From Chromobacterium amazonense (GTDB lineage Bacteria > Pseudomonadota > Gammaproteobacteria > Burkholderiales > Chromobacteriaceae): a stretch of DNA of 64,000 nucleotides. Position numbers and translations under genes: made by a program. This document shows positions 48,323 through 58,461 of this stretch, piece after piece. Numbering within the stretch: the first letter of the stretch is position 1; every line of letters starts with the position of its first letter. The notes beneath the pieces were generated by a model. That model was given only the letters and a program-made list of their open reading frames with translations, made no database searches and was not told the DNA's origin. The stretch lies in assembly GCF_001855565.1 (NCBI RefSeq), contig NZ_MKCR01000033.1, forward strand, positions 234,263 to 298,262, read 5' to 3'.

Positions 48323-49555
48323 TTACCAGGGACGCTGCGATGCCGGGCACAGCGGCGCCACCGCTTGATTGCTGCCGGTGTCGACGAAGCCATCGCTGAC
48401 CCACAGACCGGCCGAGGTCTGGTTCCAGATGTCGGTTCTGCCCCAGACGCCGTCCACCGGCTCGGCGCGGACATGGCAAACCAGCGCCACGCTTTCGCCG
48501 CGCTTGGCCTTGCCGCCGATTGGCGCGCCGAGGCTGGGCGAGGTGCGCAAGTTGACATGGCTGTTTCCGGCTTTGGGCGTGGCCACGCCGCTGAAGCCGC
48601 CTGGCTGCGGAGACGGCGGCGCGGGTTCCGCGCCGTCATGGTAATGCACCAGCCGGCCGCCTACGTTCACCCGGTTGCCATCGCGTTGCGCATAGCCCTG
48701 ATAGGCGCGGTTGCCGGCAAAGAACTGCCAGCCGCCCAGACGCTTGCGGTTGACTGGCTCGGCCTGCCCCTGATGAATCAGCGAAAAATGGACGTGCGGC
48801 CCGGTGGTGCTGCCGCCGCAGGGCAGGCCGTTGCCTATGGTCCCCAGATACGCGCCCTTGTCCAGCCGTTGGCCGTCTGGCACGGAAGTCAGATTGATCA
48901 TGTGGTAGTAGGTAGTGGAATAGCCATTGTCATGCACCAGTTTCACCAGCGCGCTGCCGTTGCGCACGCAGCTTTTGTAGATCACGCCGGCTTGCGGCGC
49001 CAGCACCTTGCCATCGCCGCCGGCAAAGTCGATGGAGTCATAGGGCTGGCTTTCGCCGCTGTAGCCATGCGGCCCGCCGGTCATGCTCCAGGCCGCGCCG
49101 GCGCGCCAGGGCAAACCCAGGCCGGTGTTTTCCGGCGCCAGCCGTTTGGATTGCGCCAGTTGGCTGCGCCAGGCGCGCTTTTCCGCCTCGCTTAGCCAAC
49201 CGGCTGGCGCTTGCTCCAATAACTCGGCGAAACGCGGATCGTCATCCAGCGCCAGCTGCCAGCCTTCCGCTTGGCGTCGGGCCATGAACAGGCGTGACAC
49301 CGGCACGCGGTCTTCGCCGGTCATTTGCGTGGGCAGCGGCTGGGTGGCCGAGCCGAGTACCCAGACTTGGTCCGGCGTTGCGCGATTGGTTTCCACCAGC
49401 GTGTCCATTTGGGAGCCGCTGGCCAGCGGCTGTGTCCGCAGCAGGGCCCGGCTGGCGGCCAGGCGCAGGCTGTCATCCTGCGTCGCTTGGGCCGCCATGG
49501 CGGGACCAGCGGCAAGCAGGGAGATCAGGGAGATAATGGAAATGAACGGTTTCAT
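48323..49555 (-). CDS. LasA-like M23 metallopeptidase with SH3 domain
   Basis: A 410-residue exported protease starting at MKPFISIISL (signal peptide to about residue 22). A propeptide-like region (23-145) precedes an M23 domain that resembles LasA/beta-lytic protease: GLPWRAGAAWS, zinc ligands His163 and Asp176 (YDSIDFAGG), YYHM, and GPHVHFSL with His254/His256. A C-terminal segment (about 330-400, VNLRTSP) looks like an SH3b cell-wall-binding domain, which LasA itself lacks. LasA-type enzymes cut pentaglycine bridges and lyse staphylococci. The substrate here is inferred. Confidence 0.86.
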   Translation of the reverse strand: MKPFISIISLISLLAAGPAMAAQATQDDSLRLAASRALLRTQPLASGSQMDTLVETNRATPDQVWVLGSATQPLPTQMTGEDRVPVSRLFMARRQAEGWQLALDDDPRFAELLEQAPAGWLSEAEKRAWRSQLAQSKRLAPENTGLGLPWRAGAAWSMTGGPHGYSGESQPYDSIDFAGGDGKVLAPQAGVIYKSCVRNGSALVKLVHDNGYSTTYYHMINLTSVPDGQRLDKGAYLGTIGNGLPCGGSTTGPHVHFSLIHQGQAEPVNRKRLGGWQFFAGNRAYQGYAQRDGNRVNVGGRLVHYHDGAEPAPPSPQPGGFSGVATPKAGNSHVNLRTSPSLGAPIGGKAKRGESVALVCHVRAEPVDGVWGRTDIWNQTSAGLWVSDGFVDTGSNQAVAPLCPASQRPW

Positions 49556-49720
49556 GCCGGGCTCCTCATCGTTATGAGCGTGCGGTGCAAGGCCGGATGG
49601 CCGTTTGCGACCATAGCCGCGAAACCTGAACTGGGCAGCTGGCCTTACGTACGACGGAATCGCTGGAACTTTGGCGGAGATGGACGTTGGGCGTGGGCGC
49701 GGCAAATGTCAACAGTCACT

Positions 49721-49988
49721 ATGGGCTGTTGACGTTTGGTGATCGGTCGCGCCGGGATGCGTTTTGCTCCGAATCGAGGCGTTTCGCGCGCCGCATAGTC
49801 ATTCTCTGCCAGCGCGGAACAACGAAGAGTCGGCGCGAAAGGCACCCGGCCCTACGGGTTTGGCCGCTTTGGGCCGGAAGCCACGTTGCCCAGCCCTTGC
49901 ATAGAATGACTATGCGTCGGACTGTGCGCCTTGCTTCCGGCCCAAATCGGCGCAAACGCGATCCACTCACCAAACGTCAACAGCCCCT
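49721..49988. repeat. 267-bp inverted-repeat element, copy 2 (MITE-like)
   Basis: Same orientation and design as 17170-17436: ends GGGCTGTTGAC and GTCAACAGCCC, and a hairpin in which 49868-49881 pairs with 49933-49946. Differences from copy 1 in the arms are matched on the other strand. It accounts for most of the 500-bp gap 49556-50056 between the LasA-like gene and the small gene at 50057; the rest of the gap shows no gene. A partial end, GTCAACAG at 49709-49716, lies just outside in inverted orientation. Confidence 0.85.
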
Positions 49989-50056
49989 AGGCCCGGCAAA
50001 CCCGCTACACTCAAAATGACAGTCTCGTGACGGTTATGCGACAGGAGGGGAAAGCC

Positions 50057-50326
50057 ATGGACGCGCTCAGCCGTGAAAACCTGCTGTGCCTGATGCAGGA
50101 TGTGGAGGCGGAGGATCCGATAGACTACGCCGACCTGCCGTTTGATGAACAAAACTTGCGCGAGCTGATCGTCGATTCGCTGTTAGAGCGGGAACTGGTT
50201 TTCCGCGCCGAAGAACCGGACGAGGCCAAGCGCATGCTGGTGTATCTGGCCGCCACCGCCCGGCTGACGCTGGAAAACATGGTGCTGCACGCCCGCTTGC
50301 TGCGCGCCGGGCTGGAGGACGGTTAA
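50057..50326 (+). CDS. Small hypothetical protein
   Basis: An 89-residue acidic soluble protein, mostly helical, with repeated Leu and Glu (LCLMQDVEAEDPIDYADLPF, then LIVDSLLERELVF). No signal peptide, membrane segment or known domain. The ATG at 50057 has AGGAGGGG just upstream, stronger than most genes here, which supports expression. Single gene between the repeat element and the GST gene. Confidence 0.6.
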   Translation: MDALSRENLLCLMQDVEAEDPIDYADLPFDEQNLRELIVDSLLERELVFRAEEPDEAKRMLVYLAATARLTLENMVLHARLLRAGLEDG

Positions 50327-50537
50327 GGCCGCTCGCCGCGGCCGCCCTGTTCTGGAGGGCGGCGGATGGCGTTCCTTGCTCATCCGTCAAGCTGCCGGCT
50401 GAAGTCCCGTCCACGGATGACCGTGCGATTTGACAGGCTGTCGCGTTGAGCAGAACACACTGTTAAATGGCCAAAATAAACATTTGGCATGGCGGGTGGT
50501 ATGCTGTTCATCCCACTTCTTCCTTCAGGATGACCCC

Positions 50538-51155
50538 ATGCTCCGCCTGCTCGGCCGCGCCAACTCCATCAATGTCCGCAAGGTGCTGTGGACCTGTCAT
50601 GAAATCGGCCTCGACTACCAACGCGAGGACTGGGGACGCGGCTTCCGGCCGGTGACCGATCCTGAATTTCTGGCGCTGAACCCCTTCGCGCAAGTCCCGG
50701 CGCTGGTCGACGGCGACACCGCGCTGTCCGAATCGAACACCATCTGCCGCTACCTGGCCGCCAAACATGGCCGCCATGATCTGTTGCCGCAGGAAGCCGC
50801 CCTGCGCGCCCAAGTCGAAAAATGGATGGATTGGCAGCTCAGCGAGCTGAACGGCAGCTGGATGTATGCCTTCCACGCGCTGAGCCGCAACAGTCCGGAC
50901 CACCAGGATCCGGCGCGCATCGCCGAAAGCGTGGAGGCTTGGAAAAAGCAGATGGCGCTGCTGGAGTCGCAGCTCGGCGAACGCTGGATTCTGGGCGAGA
51001 CCTTCACTCTGGCCGACATCGTGCTGGGGGTGTCCGTCCAGCGCTGGTTGCTGACCCCGTTCGACAAGCCGGCGCTGCCGAAGACCGAGGCTTATTTCGA
51101 GCGTTTGCGCCAGCGGCCGGCCTACCGCGCCCACGGCGGCGAAGGCGTGGCCTGA
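50538..51155 (+). CDS. Glutathione S-transferase family protein
   Basis: A 205-residue GST. The N-terminal thioredoxin fold (1-80) has LLGRANSINVRKVLW (active-site Ser10/Asn12 region), PFAQVPALVDGD and ALSESNTICRYLA for glutathione binding. The helical C-terminal domain has WILGETFTLADIVLGV. It conjugates or transfers glutathione; the substrate is unknown. The upstream frame is not conserved, so MLRLLGRAN is chosen as start. Confidence 0.9.
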   Translation: MLRLLGRANSINVRKVLWTCHEIGLDYQREDWGRGFRPVTDPEFLALNPFAQVPALVDGDTALSESNTICRYLAAKHGRHDLLPQEAALRAQVEKWMDWQLSELNGSWMYAFHALSRNSPDHQDPARIAESVEAWKKQMALLESQLGERWILGETFTLADIVLGVSVQRWLLTPFDKPALPKTEAYFERLRQRPAYRAHGGEGVA

Positions 51156-51219
51156 GCGCGGTCCCTTTTCGGTTTGCAAGCCTGCTTCAAGCAGGCCGCC
51201 CCCCACCTAGGAGAATGAG

Positions 51220-51888
51220 ATGCACGACGCACGATGGACCGCTCTGGATGACTACTACGGCGCGGCGTTGGTGCAGCAAGACGCCGCGCTGGAAGCGGCG
51301 CTGGCCGACAGCGCGGCTGCCGGGCTGCCGGCGATCAGCGTGGCGCCGAATCAGGGCAAGTTCTTGAACTTGCTGGCCCGCATCCATGGCGCGAAGCGGA
51401 TTCTGGAGATCGGTACCTTGGGCGGCTACAGCACCATCTGGCTGGCGCGCGCCTTGCCGGCGGACGGCAGGCTGGTGACGCTGGAGTTCGAGCCGAAGCA
51501 TGTCGAGATCGCCGCCGCCAACCTCAAACGGGCCGGCGTGGCGGACAAGGTGGACATTCTGCAGGGCGCGGCGGCGGATTCGCTGCAGCGGCTGATCGCG
51601 CAAGGCGCGGCGCCGTTTGATTTCATCTTCATCGACGCCGACAAGCCGAACAATCCGGTCTATCTGGAGCTGGCGCTGCAGCTGTCGCGCCCCGGCACGG
51701 TCATTGTTGGCGACAACGTCGCGCGCGGCGGCGCGGTGGCGGATGCGACCAGCGCAGACCCGGCCATCCAGGGCATACGCCGCTTCATCGAGCTGATGGG
51801 GGCCGATCCGAGAATGTCCGCCACCGCGGTGCAGACCGTGGGCGCCAAGGGGCATGACGGCTTCGCGCTGGCCATCGTCGAACGCTGA
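51220..51888 (+). CDS. SAM-dependent O-methyltransferase (COMT-like)
   Basis: A 222-residue methyltransferase family 3 protein. Motif I is ILEIGTLGGYSTIWLA; the metal-binding/acidic stretch is FIFIDADKPNNPVYL, and IVGDNVARGG follows. Related enzymes methylate catechols or caffeoyl-CoA with a divalent metal. It begins 64 bases after the GST gene with GGAG before the ATG, so co-transcription is possible. A terminator follows directly. Confidence 0.9.
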   Translation: MHDARWTALDDYYGAALVQQDAALEAALADSAAAGLPAISVAPNQGKFLNLLARIHGAKRILEIGTLGGYSTIWLARALPADGRLVTLEFEPKHVEIAAANLKRAGVADKVDILQGAAADSLQRLIAQGAAPFDFIFIDADKPNNPVYLELALQLSRPGTVIVGDNVARGGAVADATSADPAIQGIRRFIELMGADPRMSATAVQTVGAKGHDGFALAIVER

Positions 51889-51900
51889 CCAGGCAAGCAA

Positions 51901-51935
51901 AACGGGCAGCGGCTCACGCCCGCTGCCCGTTTTCC
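51901..51935 (+). terminator. Bidirectional terminator after the O-methyltransferase
   Basis: AACGGGCAGCGG pairs with CCGCTGCCCGTT over a seven-base loop, followed by TT. The opposite strand also has a T-rich flank, so it serves both convergent genes. Confidence 0.85.
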
Positions 51936-51949
51936 TATGCCGCTCCTGC

Positions 51950-52702
51950 TTACAACTGGGCGGCAGGCTGCGGCTGGCCGAACACGTCCTTCCAGCTGGT
52001 GTAGGCGGTGACGAAGGCGATGGGGCACCACAACAGCAGGCCCAGGCCCAGCGTCAGCATGGCCGGAATCAACAACAGGCCCAGCACCAGGCCGGCCACC
52101 AGCATCGGCAGCCAGTTGGACAGGCCGGCGCGCAGGCTGGCCAGAATGGCCTGCCACGGCGAGACATTTTCCAGCGCCACCAGCGACGGGGCGAACCAGT
52201 AGCTGAGGCTGACCACGAACATCACCAGCGACATCATCAGCAGCAACACGGCGACGAAGCCGCCGGCCGCGGCCGGCTTGCCATCGATGGCGAGATGGCC
52301 GCTCGCCATACCGCTCATCATCCCGGTGGACACCCCGGCCATGCCGACGATCAGCATCGCCGCCGCCATCAGCGCGAAGAATATCGCGCCCACCTGCAGC
52401 AGCGGGCCGGGCATCAGGCGGAAGCCCGCGAACAGGTCGCCCAGCTCCAGCTCTTCGCCGCGTTCAGACTTGCGCGCGGCCATCACGAAAGCGCCGGCGA
52501 ACACCGGGCCGATGACGGCGCCGATCAGGCCGCCGATGAACGGCACCAGGTTGATCACAAAATGAATCATCAAGTAGACCAGGGTCAGCAGCACCCAGGT
52601 CAGGGGCTGCTCGCGCACGATGTAAAACGCTTCCACGCACCAGCGCCAGCCGCGGCCGGCGCCCACTTTGCGGGCTGGGGGCGGGGTGTCGAATGACTGC
52701 AT
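51950..52702 (-). CDS. BPSS1780-type integral membrane protein
   Basis: A 250-residue membrane protein with about six helices, starting MQSFDTPPPARKVGAGRGWRW. Segments such as PLTWVLLTLVYLMIHFVI, FIGGLIGAVIGPVFAGAFVM and LLWCPIAFVTAYTSW fit the BPSS1780 family of unknown function, common in Betaproteobacteria. Monocistronic, divergent from tkt; 52703-52943 is the shared promoter region without a clear motif. Confidence 0.8.
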   Translation of the reverse strand: MQSFDTPPPARKVGAGRGWRWCVEAFYIVREQPLTWVLLTLVYLMIHFVINLVPFIGGLIGAVIGPVFAGAFVMAARKSERGEELELGDLFAGFRLMPGPLLQVGAIFFALMAAAMLIVGMAGVSTGMMSGMASGHLAIDGKPAAAGGFVAVLLLMMSLVMFVVSLSYWFAPSLVALENVSPWQAILASLRAGLSNWLPMLVAGLVLGLLLIPAMLTLGLGLLLWCPIAFVTAYTSWKDVFGQPQPAAQL

Positions 52703-52943
52703 ATTCGGTCTCCGTTGCGGCGCACGCGGCGCCGGATTTGGGGAAAAGAAGGCTAGACCATGCCTTCTGTACATGGTTCTGCTTGATTCTACTCAATTTG
52801 TGTGTGGGATGGCTGGTTGCCGGAAAGTGCCAAAATCGGCGATAATCCGGCGGTTTTGCGACGGTTTACCCATGTCGCCAGCAGCATCGAGCGGATGGAA
52901 GAACCGTCGTTCCGGTTCCCAATAGTCTTGAGGTTTTACCGAA

Positions 52944-54932
52944 ATGGTTACCCGCACCGAGCTTGCCAACGCCATCCGCTTCCTGGCCATGGACGCCGTG
53001 GAAAAAGCCAAATCCGGCCATCCGGGCGCCCCGATGGGCATGGCAGACATCGCCGAAGTCCTGTGGCGCGATCACCTGAAGCACAATCCGGCCAACCCGT
53101 CTTGGGCCGACCGCGACCGCTTCGTACTCTCCAACGGCCACGGCTCGATGCTGATCTACAGCTTGCTGCACCTGACCGGCTACGACCTTTCCATCGACGA
53201 CCTCAAGAACTTCCGCCAACTGCACTCCAAGACGCCGGGCCATCCGGAGTACGGTTACGCGCCGGGCATCGAAACCACCACCGGCCCGCTGGGCCAGGGC
53301 ATCACCAACGCCGTGGGCATGGCGATGGCCGAGAAAATGCTGGCCGCCCAGTTCAACCGCGACGGCCACGCCATCGTCGATCACCACACCTATGTGTTCA
53401 TGGGCGATGGTTGCCTGATGGAGGGCATCAGCCACGAGGCCTGCTCGCTGGCCGGCACCTGGGGCCTGAACAAGCTGATCGCCTTCTGGGACGACAACGG
53501 CATCTCCATCGACGGCCACGTCGAAGGCTGGTTCAGCGACGACACCCCGGCCCGTTTCGAAGCCTACGGCTGGCAAGTGATCCGTAACGTCAACGGCCAC
53601 GATCCGGTGGAAATCGCCACCGCCATCGCCACCGCCAAGCAGAGCGCCGACAAGCCGACGCTGATCTGCTGCAAGACTACCATTGGTTTTGGCGCCCCCA
53701 CCAAGCAGGGCAGCCACGACTGCCACGGCGCGCCGTTGGGCGCGGCCGAAATCGCCGCCGCGCGCGAACTGCTGAAATGGCCGCACGCGCCGTTTGAGAT
53801 TCCGGCCGAGATCTATGCCGAGTGGAGCGCCCGCGACCAGGGCGCCGTGGCCGAGATCGAATGGAACAAGCGCTTCGACGCCTACCGCGCCGCGCATCCG
53901 GAGCTGGCCGCCGAGTTCGAGCGCCGCATGAAGGGCGAGCTGCCGCAAGGCTGGGTGGAGGCTCAGGCCGCCGCCATCGCCAAGATCAACGACGCCGCCC
54001 AGACCGTGGCCACCCGCAAGGCAAGCCAGATCGCGCTGGAAGCGCTGTCGCCGCTGCTGCCGGAGTTCGTCGGCGGCTCCGCCGACCTGACCGGCTCCAA
54101 CCTGACCAACTGCTCCGGCTCCAAGTGGATCAACCGCGAAGGCCAGGGCAACTACATCAGCTACGGCGTGCGCGAATTCGGCATGGCCGCCATCATGAAC
54201 GGCATGACCCTGCACGGCGGCCTGCGCCCGTACGGCGGCACCTTCCTGATGTTCAGCGAGTACGCCCGCAACGCGCTGCGCATGGCCTCGCTGATGAAGA
54301 TCAATCCGATCTTCGTGTTCACCCACGATTCGATCGGCCTGGGCGAAGACGGCCCCACCCACCAGCCGGTGGAGCAGACCGCCACCCTGCGCTACATCCC
54401 CAACCACCACACCTGGCGTCCGTGCGACACCGTGGAGGCCGCGGTGGCCTGGGCGCACGCCATCGAGCAAAAGACCACCCCGAGCAGCCTGGTGCTGAGC
54501 CGGCAGAACCTGCCGTTCGTGTCCCGCGACGCGGCGCAGATCGCCGCCATCCGCAAGGGCGGCTACGTGCTGCGCGACGCGGCCGGCGCCAAGGCCGTGC
54601 TGATCGCCACCGGCTCCGAAGTGGAGCTGGCTCTGAAGGCGCAGGAAACGCTGGCCGCCGAAGGCGTGCCGGTGCGCGTGGTGTCCATGCCTTGCACCAA
54701 TGTGTTCGACGCGCAGGACAAGGCCTGGCAGCAGAGCGTGCTGCCGGCGGGCTTGCCGCGCGTGGCCATCGAAGCCGGCCATGGCGATTTCTGGCGCAAG
54801 TATGTCGGCCTGGAAGGCGAAGTGGTGGGCATCGACCACTTCGGCGAATCGGCCCCGGCTGGCCAGCTGTTCAAGGAATTCGGCTTCACCGTGGAGAACG
54901 TGGTCGCCAAGACCCGCTCCGTGTTGCGTTAA
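52944..54932 (+). CDS. tkt: Transketolase
   Basis: A 662-residue ThDP enzyme of the pentose phosphate pathway. The ThDP/metal motif is [16 protein letters not shown] to FWDDNGIS; the substrate site has [12 protein letters not shown] and [11 protein letters not shown] near the N-terminus; the central Pyr domain has [11 protein letters not shown]; and the C-terminal domain ends with FGFTVENVV. Full length. It interconverts xylulose-5-P, ribose-5-P and related sugars. First of a run with gapA, pgk and fba, and closed by its own terminator. Confidence 0.97.
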   Translation: MVTRTELANAIRFLAMDAVEKAKSGHPGAPMGMADIAEVLWRDHLKHNPANPSWADRDRFVLSNGHGSMLIYSLLHLTGYDLSIDDLKNFRQLHSKTPGHPEYGYAPGIETTTGPLGQGITNAVGMAMAEKMLAAQFNRDGHAIVDHHTYVFMGDGCLMEGISHEACSLAGTWGLNKLIAFWDDNGISIDGHVEGWFSDDTPARFEAYGWQVIRNVNGHDPVEIATAIATAKQSADKPTLICCKTTIGFGAPTKQGSHDCHGAPLGAAEIAAARELLKWPHAPFEIPAEIYAEWSARDQGAVAEIEWNKRFDAYRAAHPELAAEFERRMKGELPQGWVEAQAAAIAKINDAAQTVATRKASQIALEALSPLLPEFVGGSADLTGSNLTNCSGSKWINREGQGNYISYGVREFGMAAIMNGMTLHGGLRPYGGTFLMFSEYARNALRMASLMKINPIFVFTHDSIGLGEDGPTHQPVEQTATLRYIPNHHTWRPCDTVEAAVAWAHAIEQKTTPSSLVLSRQNLPFVSRDAAQIAAIRKGGYVLRDAAGAKAVLIATGSEVELALKAQETLAAEGVPVRVVSMPCTNVFDAQDKAWQQSVLPAGLPRVAIEAGHGDFWRKYVGLEGEVVGIDHFGESAPAGQLFKEFGFTVENVVAKTRSVLR

Positions 54933-54941
54933 GCAGTCGAC

Positions 54942-54973
54942 AGACCACCGCGGCGACGCGGTGGTCTTTTTTT
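54942..54973 (+). terminator. Terminator after tkt
   Basis: AGACCACCGCG pairs with CGCGGTGGTCT around GCGA, followed by a T-run. It separates tkt from gapA. Confidence 0.93.
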
Positions 54974-55025
54974 GCCGCGTCATGTAGTCGCCGCACTACA
55001 AAAAGCATCTGGAGAAGAGAGAAGC

Positions 55026-56036
55026 ATGACCATCCGCCTCGCCATCAACGGTTACGGCCGCATTGGCCGCCAAGTTTTGCGCGCCATCTACGAAAACAAG
55101 TTGCACGACGATTTCAAGGTGGTGGCCGTGAACGCTTCCGGCGACCTTGCCATCAATGCCCACCTGACCCAATTCGACACCGTGCACGGCCGCTTCCCCG
55201 GCACCGTGGAGCAGGACGGCGAACACTTGATCCTCAATGGCGACAAGATACCGTTCTTCAGCACGCGCAACCCGGCCGAGCTGCCGTGGCGCGCGCTGGA
55301 GGTGGACCTGGTGCTGGAGTGCACCGGCGCCTTCACCAGCAAGGAAAAGTGCCAGGCGCACTTGAACGCCGGCGCCAAGAAGGTGTTGATTTCCGCGCCG
55401 GGCGGCGACGACGTCGACGCCACCATCGTCTATGGCGTGAACCATGAGGTGCTGACGCCGGAGATGACCGTGGTGTCCAACGCCAGCTGCACCACCAACT
55501 GCCTGGCCCCGGTGGCCAAAGCGCTGCACGACGCGCTGGGCATCAAGAAGGGCCTGATGACCACCATCCACGCCTTCACCAACGATCAGGTGCTGACGGA
55601 TGTGAAGCACAAGGACCTGCGCCGCGCCCGCTCCGCCACCGACAATATGATTCCCACCAAGACCGGCGCCGCCAAGGCCGTCGGCCTGGTGCTGCCGGAG
55701 CTGAAGGGCAAGCTGGACGGCTTCGCCGTGCGCGTGCCCACCATCAATGTGTCGCTGGTGGACCTGACCTTCACCGCCATGCGCGATACCTGCAAGGACG
55801 AAGTCAACGAGATCCTGCAGGGCGCTGCCAATGGCGCGATGAAGGGCATCCTGGGCTTCAACACCCTGCCCTTGGTGTCCGGCGATTTCAACCACACTGA
55901 AGAAGCGTCGACCTTCGACGCCACGCTGACCAAGGTGACCGGCGGCAATCTGGTCAAGGTGCTGGCCTGGTACGACAACGAGTGGGGCTTCAGCTGCCAG
56001 ATGCTGCGCACCGCGCGCGCGATGTTCCAGTGCTGA
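55026..56036 (+). CDS. gapA: Glyceraldehyde-3-phosphate dehydrogenase, type I
   Basis: A 336-residue NAD-dependent enzyme. The N-terminal Rossmann motif is [14 protein letters not shown]; the catalytic Cys155 is in [12 protein letters not shown]; the C-terminal end has [13 protein letters not shown]. The start at [12 protein letters not shown] follows homologues; the open frame extends upstream into the tkt terminator region without conservation. It has its own leader after the tkt terminator. A REP-like hairpin pair follows. Confidence 0.97.
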   Translation: MTIRLAINGYGRIGRQVLRAIYENKLHDDFKVVAVNASGDLAINAHLTQFDTVHGRFPGTVEQDGEHLILNGDKIPFFSTRNPAELPWRALEVDLVLECTGAFTSKEKCQAHLNAGAKKVLISAPGGDDVDATIVYGVNHEVLTPEMTVVSNASCTTNCLAPVAKALHDALGIKKGLMTTIHAFTNDQVLTDVKHKDLRRARSATDNMIPTKTGAAKAVGLVLPELKGKLDGFAVRVPTINVSLVDLTFTAMRDTCKDEVNEILQGAANGAMKGILGFNTLPLVSGDFNHTEEASTFDATLTKVTGGNLVKVLAWYDNEWGFSCQMLRTARAMFQC

Positions 56037-56043
56037 TCCAGCC

Positions 56044-56157
56044 GTAGGGCGGATGCCCCGCTAGGGGCGATCCGCCATCTTGTCGCGGGGCCAGTTGGCT
56101 CGGATGGTAACGATGGGCGCGGCGGAACGCCCGGCCAGGCCGGGCTTCCGCCCTACG
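56044..56157. repeat. REP-like hairpin pair, locus 3
   Basis: Two hairpins in opposite orientation: 56044-56076 (GGCGGAT pairs with ATCCGCC, core GTAGGGCGGA) and 56120-56157 (GGCGGAA pairs with TTCCGCC, ending CCCTACGG). They share the core with 30780 and 48112 and probably end the gapA transcript. Confidence 0.75.
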
Positions 56158-56433
56158 GAAAACCTCGGCCGCATGCCAAACGCGCTGTTGTTTTGTTACA
56201 TGGCGCGCGCAAGAAATTTGATTGGTGTTAAAGTGACGCCGCTGAATCGGCATACACTGCCGGATAGGGGCGAGCGCCGGGCGCGCCAGATCCATCCGCC
56301 CGCGGCCTTGCGCCGCGGTGGGAAATTTTGCAACAGCGCGCCGGGTATCGTCCGCGGTTTCGCCTTATCCCGTTCCGCAAGCCACTGGCTGCTTGCCGGA
56401 TCGTCCCGCATCCAAACCTGAGTGAGTGAAGCG
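56158..56433. other. Leader region upstream of pgk
   Basis: About 275 bp without a gene. With the preceding repeat it makes a 397-bp gap between gapA and pgk. It is AT-richer at 56190-56240 (TTTGATTGGTGTTAAAGTG), where a promoter may lie, but no -35/-10 pair convinces me. Confidence 0.35.
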
Positions 56434-57609
56434 ATGAAATTCAACAAACTCTCCGAGCAGAATCTTTCCGGCAAGCGCGTTCTGATCCGCGTCGACATGA
56501 ACGTTCCGCTGAAAAACGGCGTGATCGGCGAAGATACCCGCATCCGCGCCAGCCTGCCCACCATCGAGCACTGCCTGAAGGCCGGCGCCGGCGTGATGCT
56601 GATGACCCACCTGGGCCGTCCCACCGAAGGCGAGCCGAAGCCGGAAGACAGCCTGGCGCCGGTGGTGGCCCGCCTGTCCGAGCTGCTGGGCAAGCCGGTG
56701 CGCCTGCAAGCCGATTTCCACAACGGCGTCGAACTGGCCCCGGGCGAAGTGGTGATGCTGGAAAACGTGCGCCTGAACAAGGGCGAGAAGAAGAACAACG
56801 AAGAGCTGGGCCGCGCCTACGCCGCCCTGTGCGACGTGTTCGTGCATGACGCTTTCGGCACCGCGCACCGCGCCGAGGCCTCCACCCACGCCGTGGCCAA
56901 GTTCGCCCCGGTGGCCTGCGCCGGCCTGTTGCTGTCGGCCGAGCTGGACGCGCTGGGCAAGGCGCTGCAGGCGCCGGCCCGCCCGATGGTGGCCATCGTC
57001 GCCGGCTCCAAGGTATCGACCAAGCTGACCATCCTGGAAGCGCTGGCCGACAAGGTGGACCAGCTGATCGTGGGCGGCGGCATCGCCAACACCTTCCTGC
57101 TGGCGGAAGGCAAGGCCATCGGCAAATCGCTGGCCGAAGCCGAGCTGGTGGAAGACGCCAAGCGCGTGATCGCCAAGATACGCGCCCGCGGCGGCGACGT
57201 GCCGCTGCCGAGCGACGTGGTGTGCGCCAAGGAATTCGCCGAAACCGCCGCCGCCGTCACCAAGCCGGTGGGCGAAGTGACCGCCGACGACATGATCCTG
57301 GACATCGGCCCCGATTCCGCCAAACAGCTGGCCGCCATCATCGCCCAGGCCGGCACCGTGGTGTGGAACGGCCCGGTCGGCGTGTTCGAGTTCGACCAGT
57401 TCGGCAACGGCACCAAGACTTTGGCCCAAGCCATCGCCCAGTCCAAGGCGTTCTCGATCGCCGGCGGCGGCGACACGCTGGCGGCCATCGCCAAGTACGG
57501 CATCACCGACGACATCAGCTACATCTCCACCGGCGGCGGCGCCTTCCTGGAATTCCTGGAAGGCAAGGAACTGCCGGCGGTGGCGATTCTGGCCGAGCGC
57601 GCCCACTAA
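56434..57609 (+). CDS. pgk: Phosphoglycerate kinase
   Basis: A 391-residue two-lobed kinase. [11 protein letters not shown] and the [10 protein letters not shown] loop bind phosphoglycerate; [17 protein letters not shown] and [16 protein letters not shown] bind nucleotide; GGGDTLAAI closes the site. It converts 1,3-bisphosphoglycerate to 3-phosphoglycerate with ATP formation. The start at MKFNKLSEQ is chosen over a GTG at 56422. A hairpin directly follows. Confidence 0.96.
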   Translation: MKFNKLSEQNLSGKRVLIRVDMNVPLKNGVIGEDTRIRASLPTIEHCLKAGAGVMLMTHLGRPTEGEPKPEDSLAPVVARLSELLGKPVRLQADFHNGVELAPGEVVMLENVRLNKGEKKNNEELGRAYAALCDVFVHDAFGTAHRAEASTHAVAKFAPVACAGLLLSAELDALGKALQAPARPMVAIVAGSKVSTKLTILEALADKVDQLIVGGGIANTFLLAEGKAIGKSLAEAELVEDAKRVIAKIRARGGDVPLPSDVVCAKEFAETAAAVTKPVGEVTADDMILDIGPDSAKQLAAIIAQAGTVVWNGPVGVFEFDQFGNGTKTLAQAIAQSKAFSIAGGGDTLAAIAKYGITDDISYISTGGGAFLEFLEGKELPAVAILAERAH

Positions 57610-57618
57610 ACGGGAGAC

Positions 57619-57645
57619 GCCATGGCGGCTTTTGCCGCCATGGCG
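57619..57645 (+). terminator. Hairpin after pgk
   Basis: CGCCATGGCGGC pairs with GCCGCCATGGCG around a TTTT loop, directly after the pgk stop. There is no long T-run, so it may act mainly by stabilising the 3' end. Confidence 0.5.
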
Positions 57646-57749
57646 CTTGCGGATGACGATATGTTGGCAAAGACAGGATGTGAGATGAGCCGCCGCCTGA
57701 CCCGGTCGCTCCGTTATACTGGCGGGTATCCCCCCACCAGGAGAACGTG

Positions 57750-58379
57750 ATGTCTTTGCAAACCTGGCTGTTGTTCGTCACGACCGTCTTTTTCGTCTCC
57801 GCCACCCCCGGCCCCAATATGCTGCTGGCGATGACGCACGGCATCCATTACGGCGTGCGCCGCACGCTGATGACTTGCCTGGGCCTGATGACGGCTCTGG
57901 GCCTGATTATGGCCGGCTCGGTGGCCGGCCTGGGCGCGCTGCTGGCCACCTCGGAGTTGCTGTTCTCCATCGTCAAGTACGCCGGCGCGCTGTATCTGGT
58001 GTATCTGGGCGTCAAAACCTGGCGCAGCCTGCCGCAACCGGTGGCCGAGCTGCGCGAGGACGACAGCGGCAAGCATGGTCCGTGGGCTTTGTTCCGCCAT
58101 GGCTTTCTGGTGGCGATGAGCAACCCCAAGGCCTTCATCTTCTTTACCGCGCTGTTCCCGCAGTTCATGAACGCGCACCAGCCGCAGGGGCCGCAGCTGG
58201 CCATCCTGGCGGCCACGTTTTACCTGATCGAGTCCTGCTGGCAGCTGACTTACGCCAGCAGCGGCGCCCGGCTGGCGCGCTGGTTGAACAGCGCGAGCCG
58301 GCTGCGGATGGTCAACCGCTTCAGCGGCGGCGCCTTCATCGGTGCCGGCGTGCTGCTGACCGGCTTGTCCAGACAGTAA
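57750..58379 (+). CDS. LysE/RhtB-family amino-acid exporter
   Basis: A 209-residue inner-membrane protein with about six helices. The family motif [15 protein letters not shown] occurs in TM1, [15 protein letters not shown] after TM3, and [22 protein letters not shown] in the C-terminal half. RhtB-type proteins export homoserine, threonine, leucine or other neutral amino acids. AGGAG precedes the ATG at 57750. It sits between pgk and fba, where pyruvate kinase often lies in related genomes. Confidence 0.92.
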   Translation: MSLQTWLLFVTTVFFVSATPGPNMLLAMTHGIHYGVRRTLMTCLGLMTALGLIMAGSVAGLGALLATSELLFSIVKYAGALYLVYLGVKTWRSLPQPVAELREDDSGKHGPWALFRHGFLVAMSNPKAFIFFTALFPQFMNAHQPQGPQLAILAATFYLIESCWQLTYASSGARLARWLNSASRLRMVNRFSGGAFIGAGVLLTGLSRQ

Positions 58380-58384
58380 CCATC

Positions 58385-58419
58385 ACGGCTGCCGATTCGC
58401 CATCGCCAGCCGTTTTTTT
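58385..58419 (+). terminator. Terminator after the LysE-type gene
   Basis: ACGGCTG pairs with CAGCCGT, followed by seven T residues. A second hairpin (GCCCCGC/GCGGGGC) at 58427-58443 lies in the fba leader. Confidence 0.8.
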
Positions 58420-58461
58420 CGAACTGGCCCCGCCACGGCGGGGCTCACGAGGGAGAGATTC

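Noticed and set aside
49687..50019. 110-codon frame across the 267-bp element (and an 83-codon one at 17106-17357)
   Set aside because: The frames match for part of their length but break at an indel, and the changes between copies follow base pairing rather than codon position. I therefore do not call a protein.
52866..54983. 705-codon minus-strand frame opposite tkt
   Set aside because: Shadow of transketolase; all enzyme motifs are on the plus strand.
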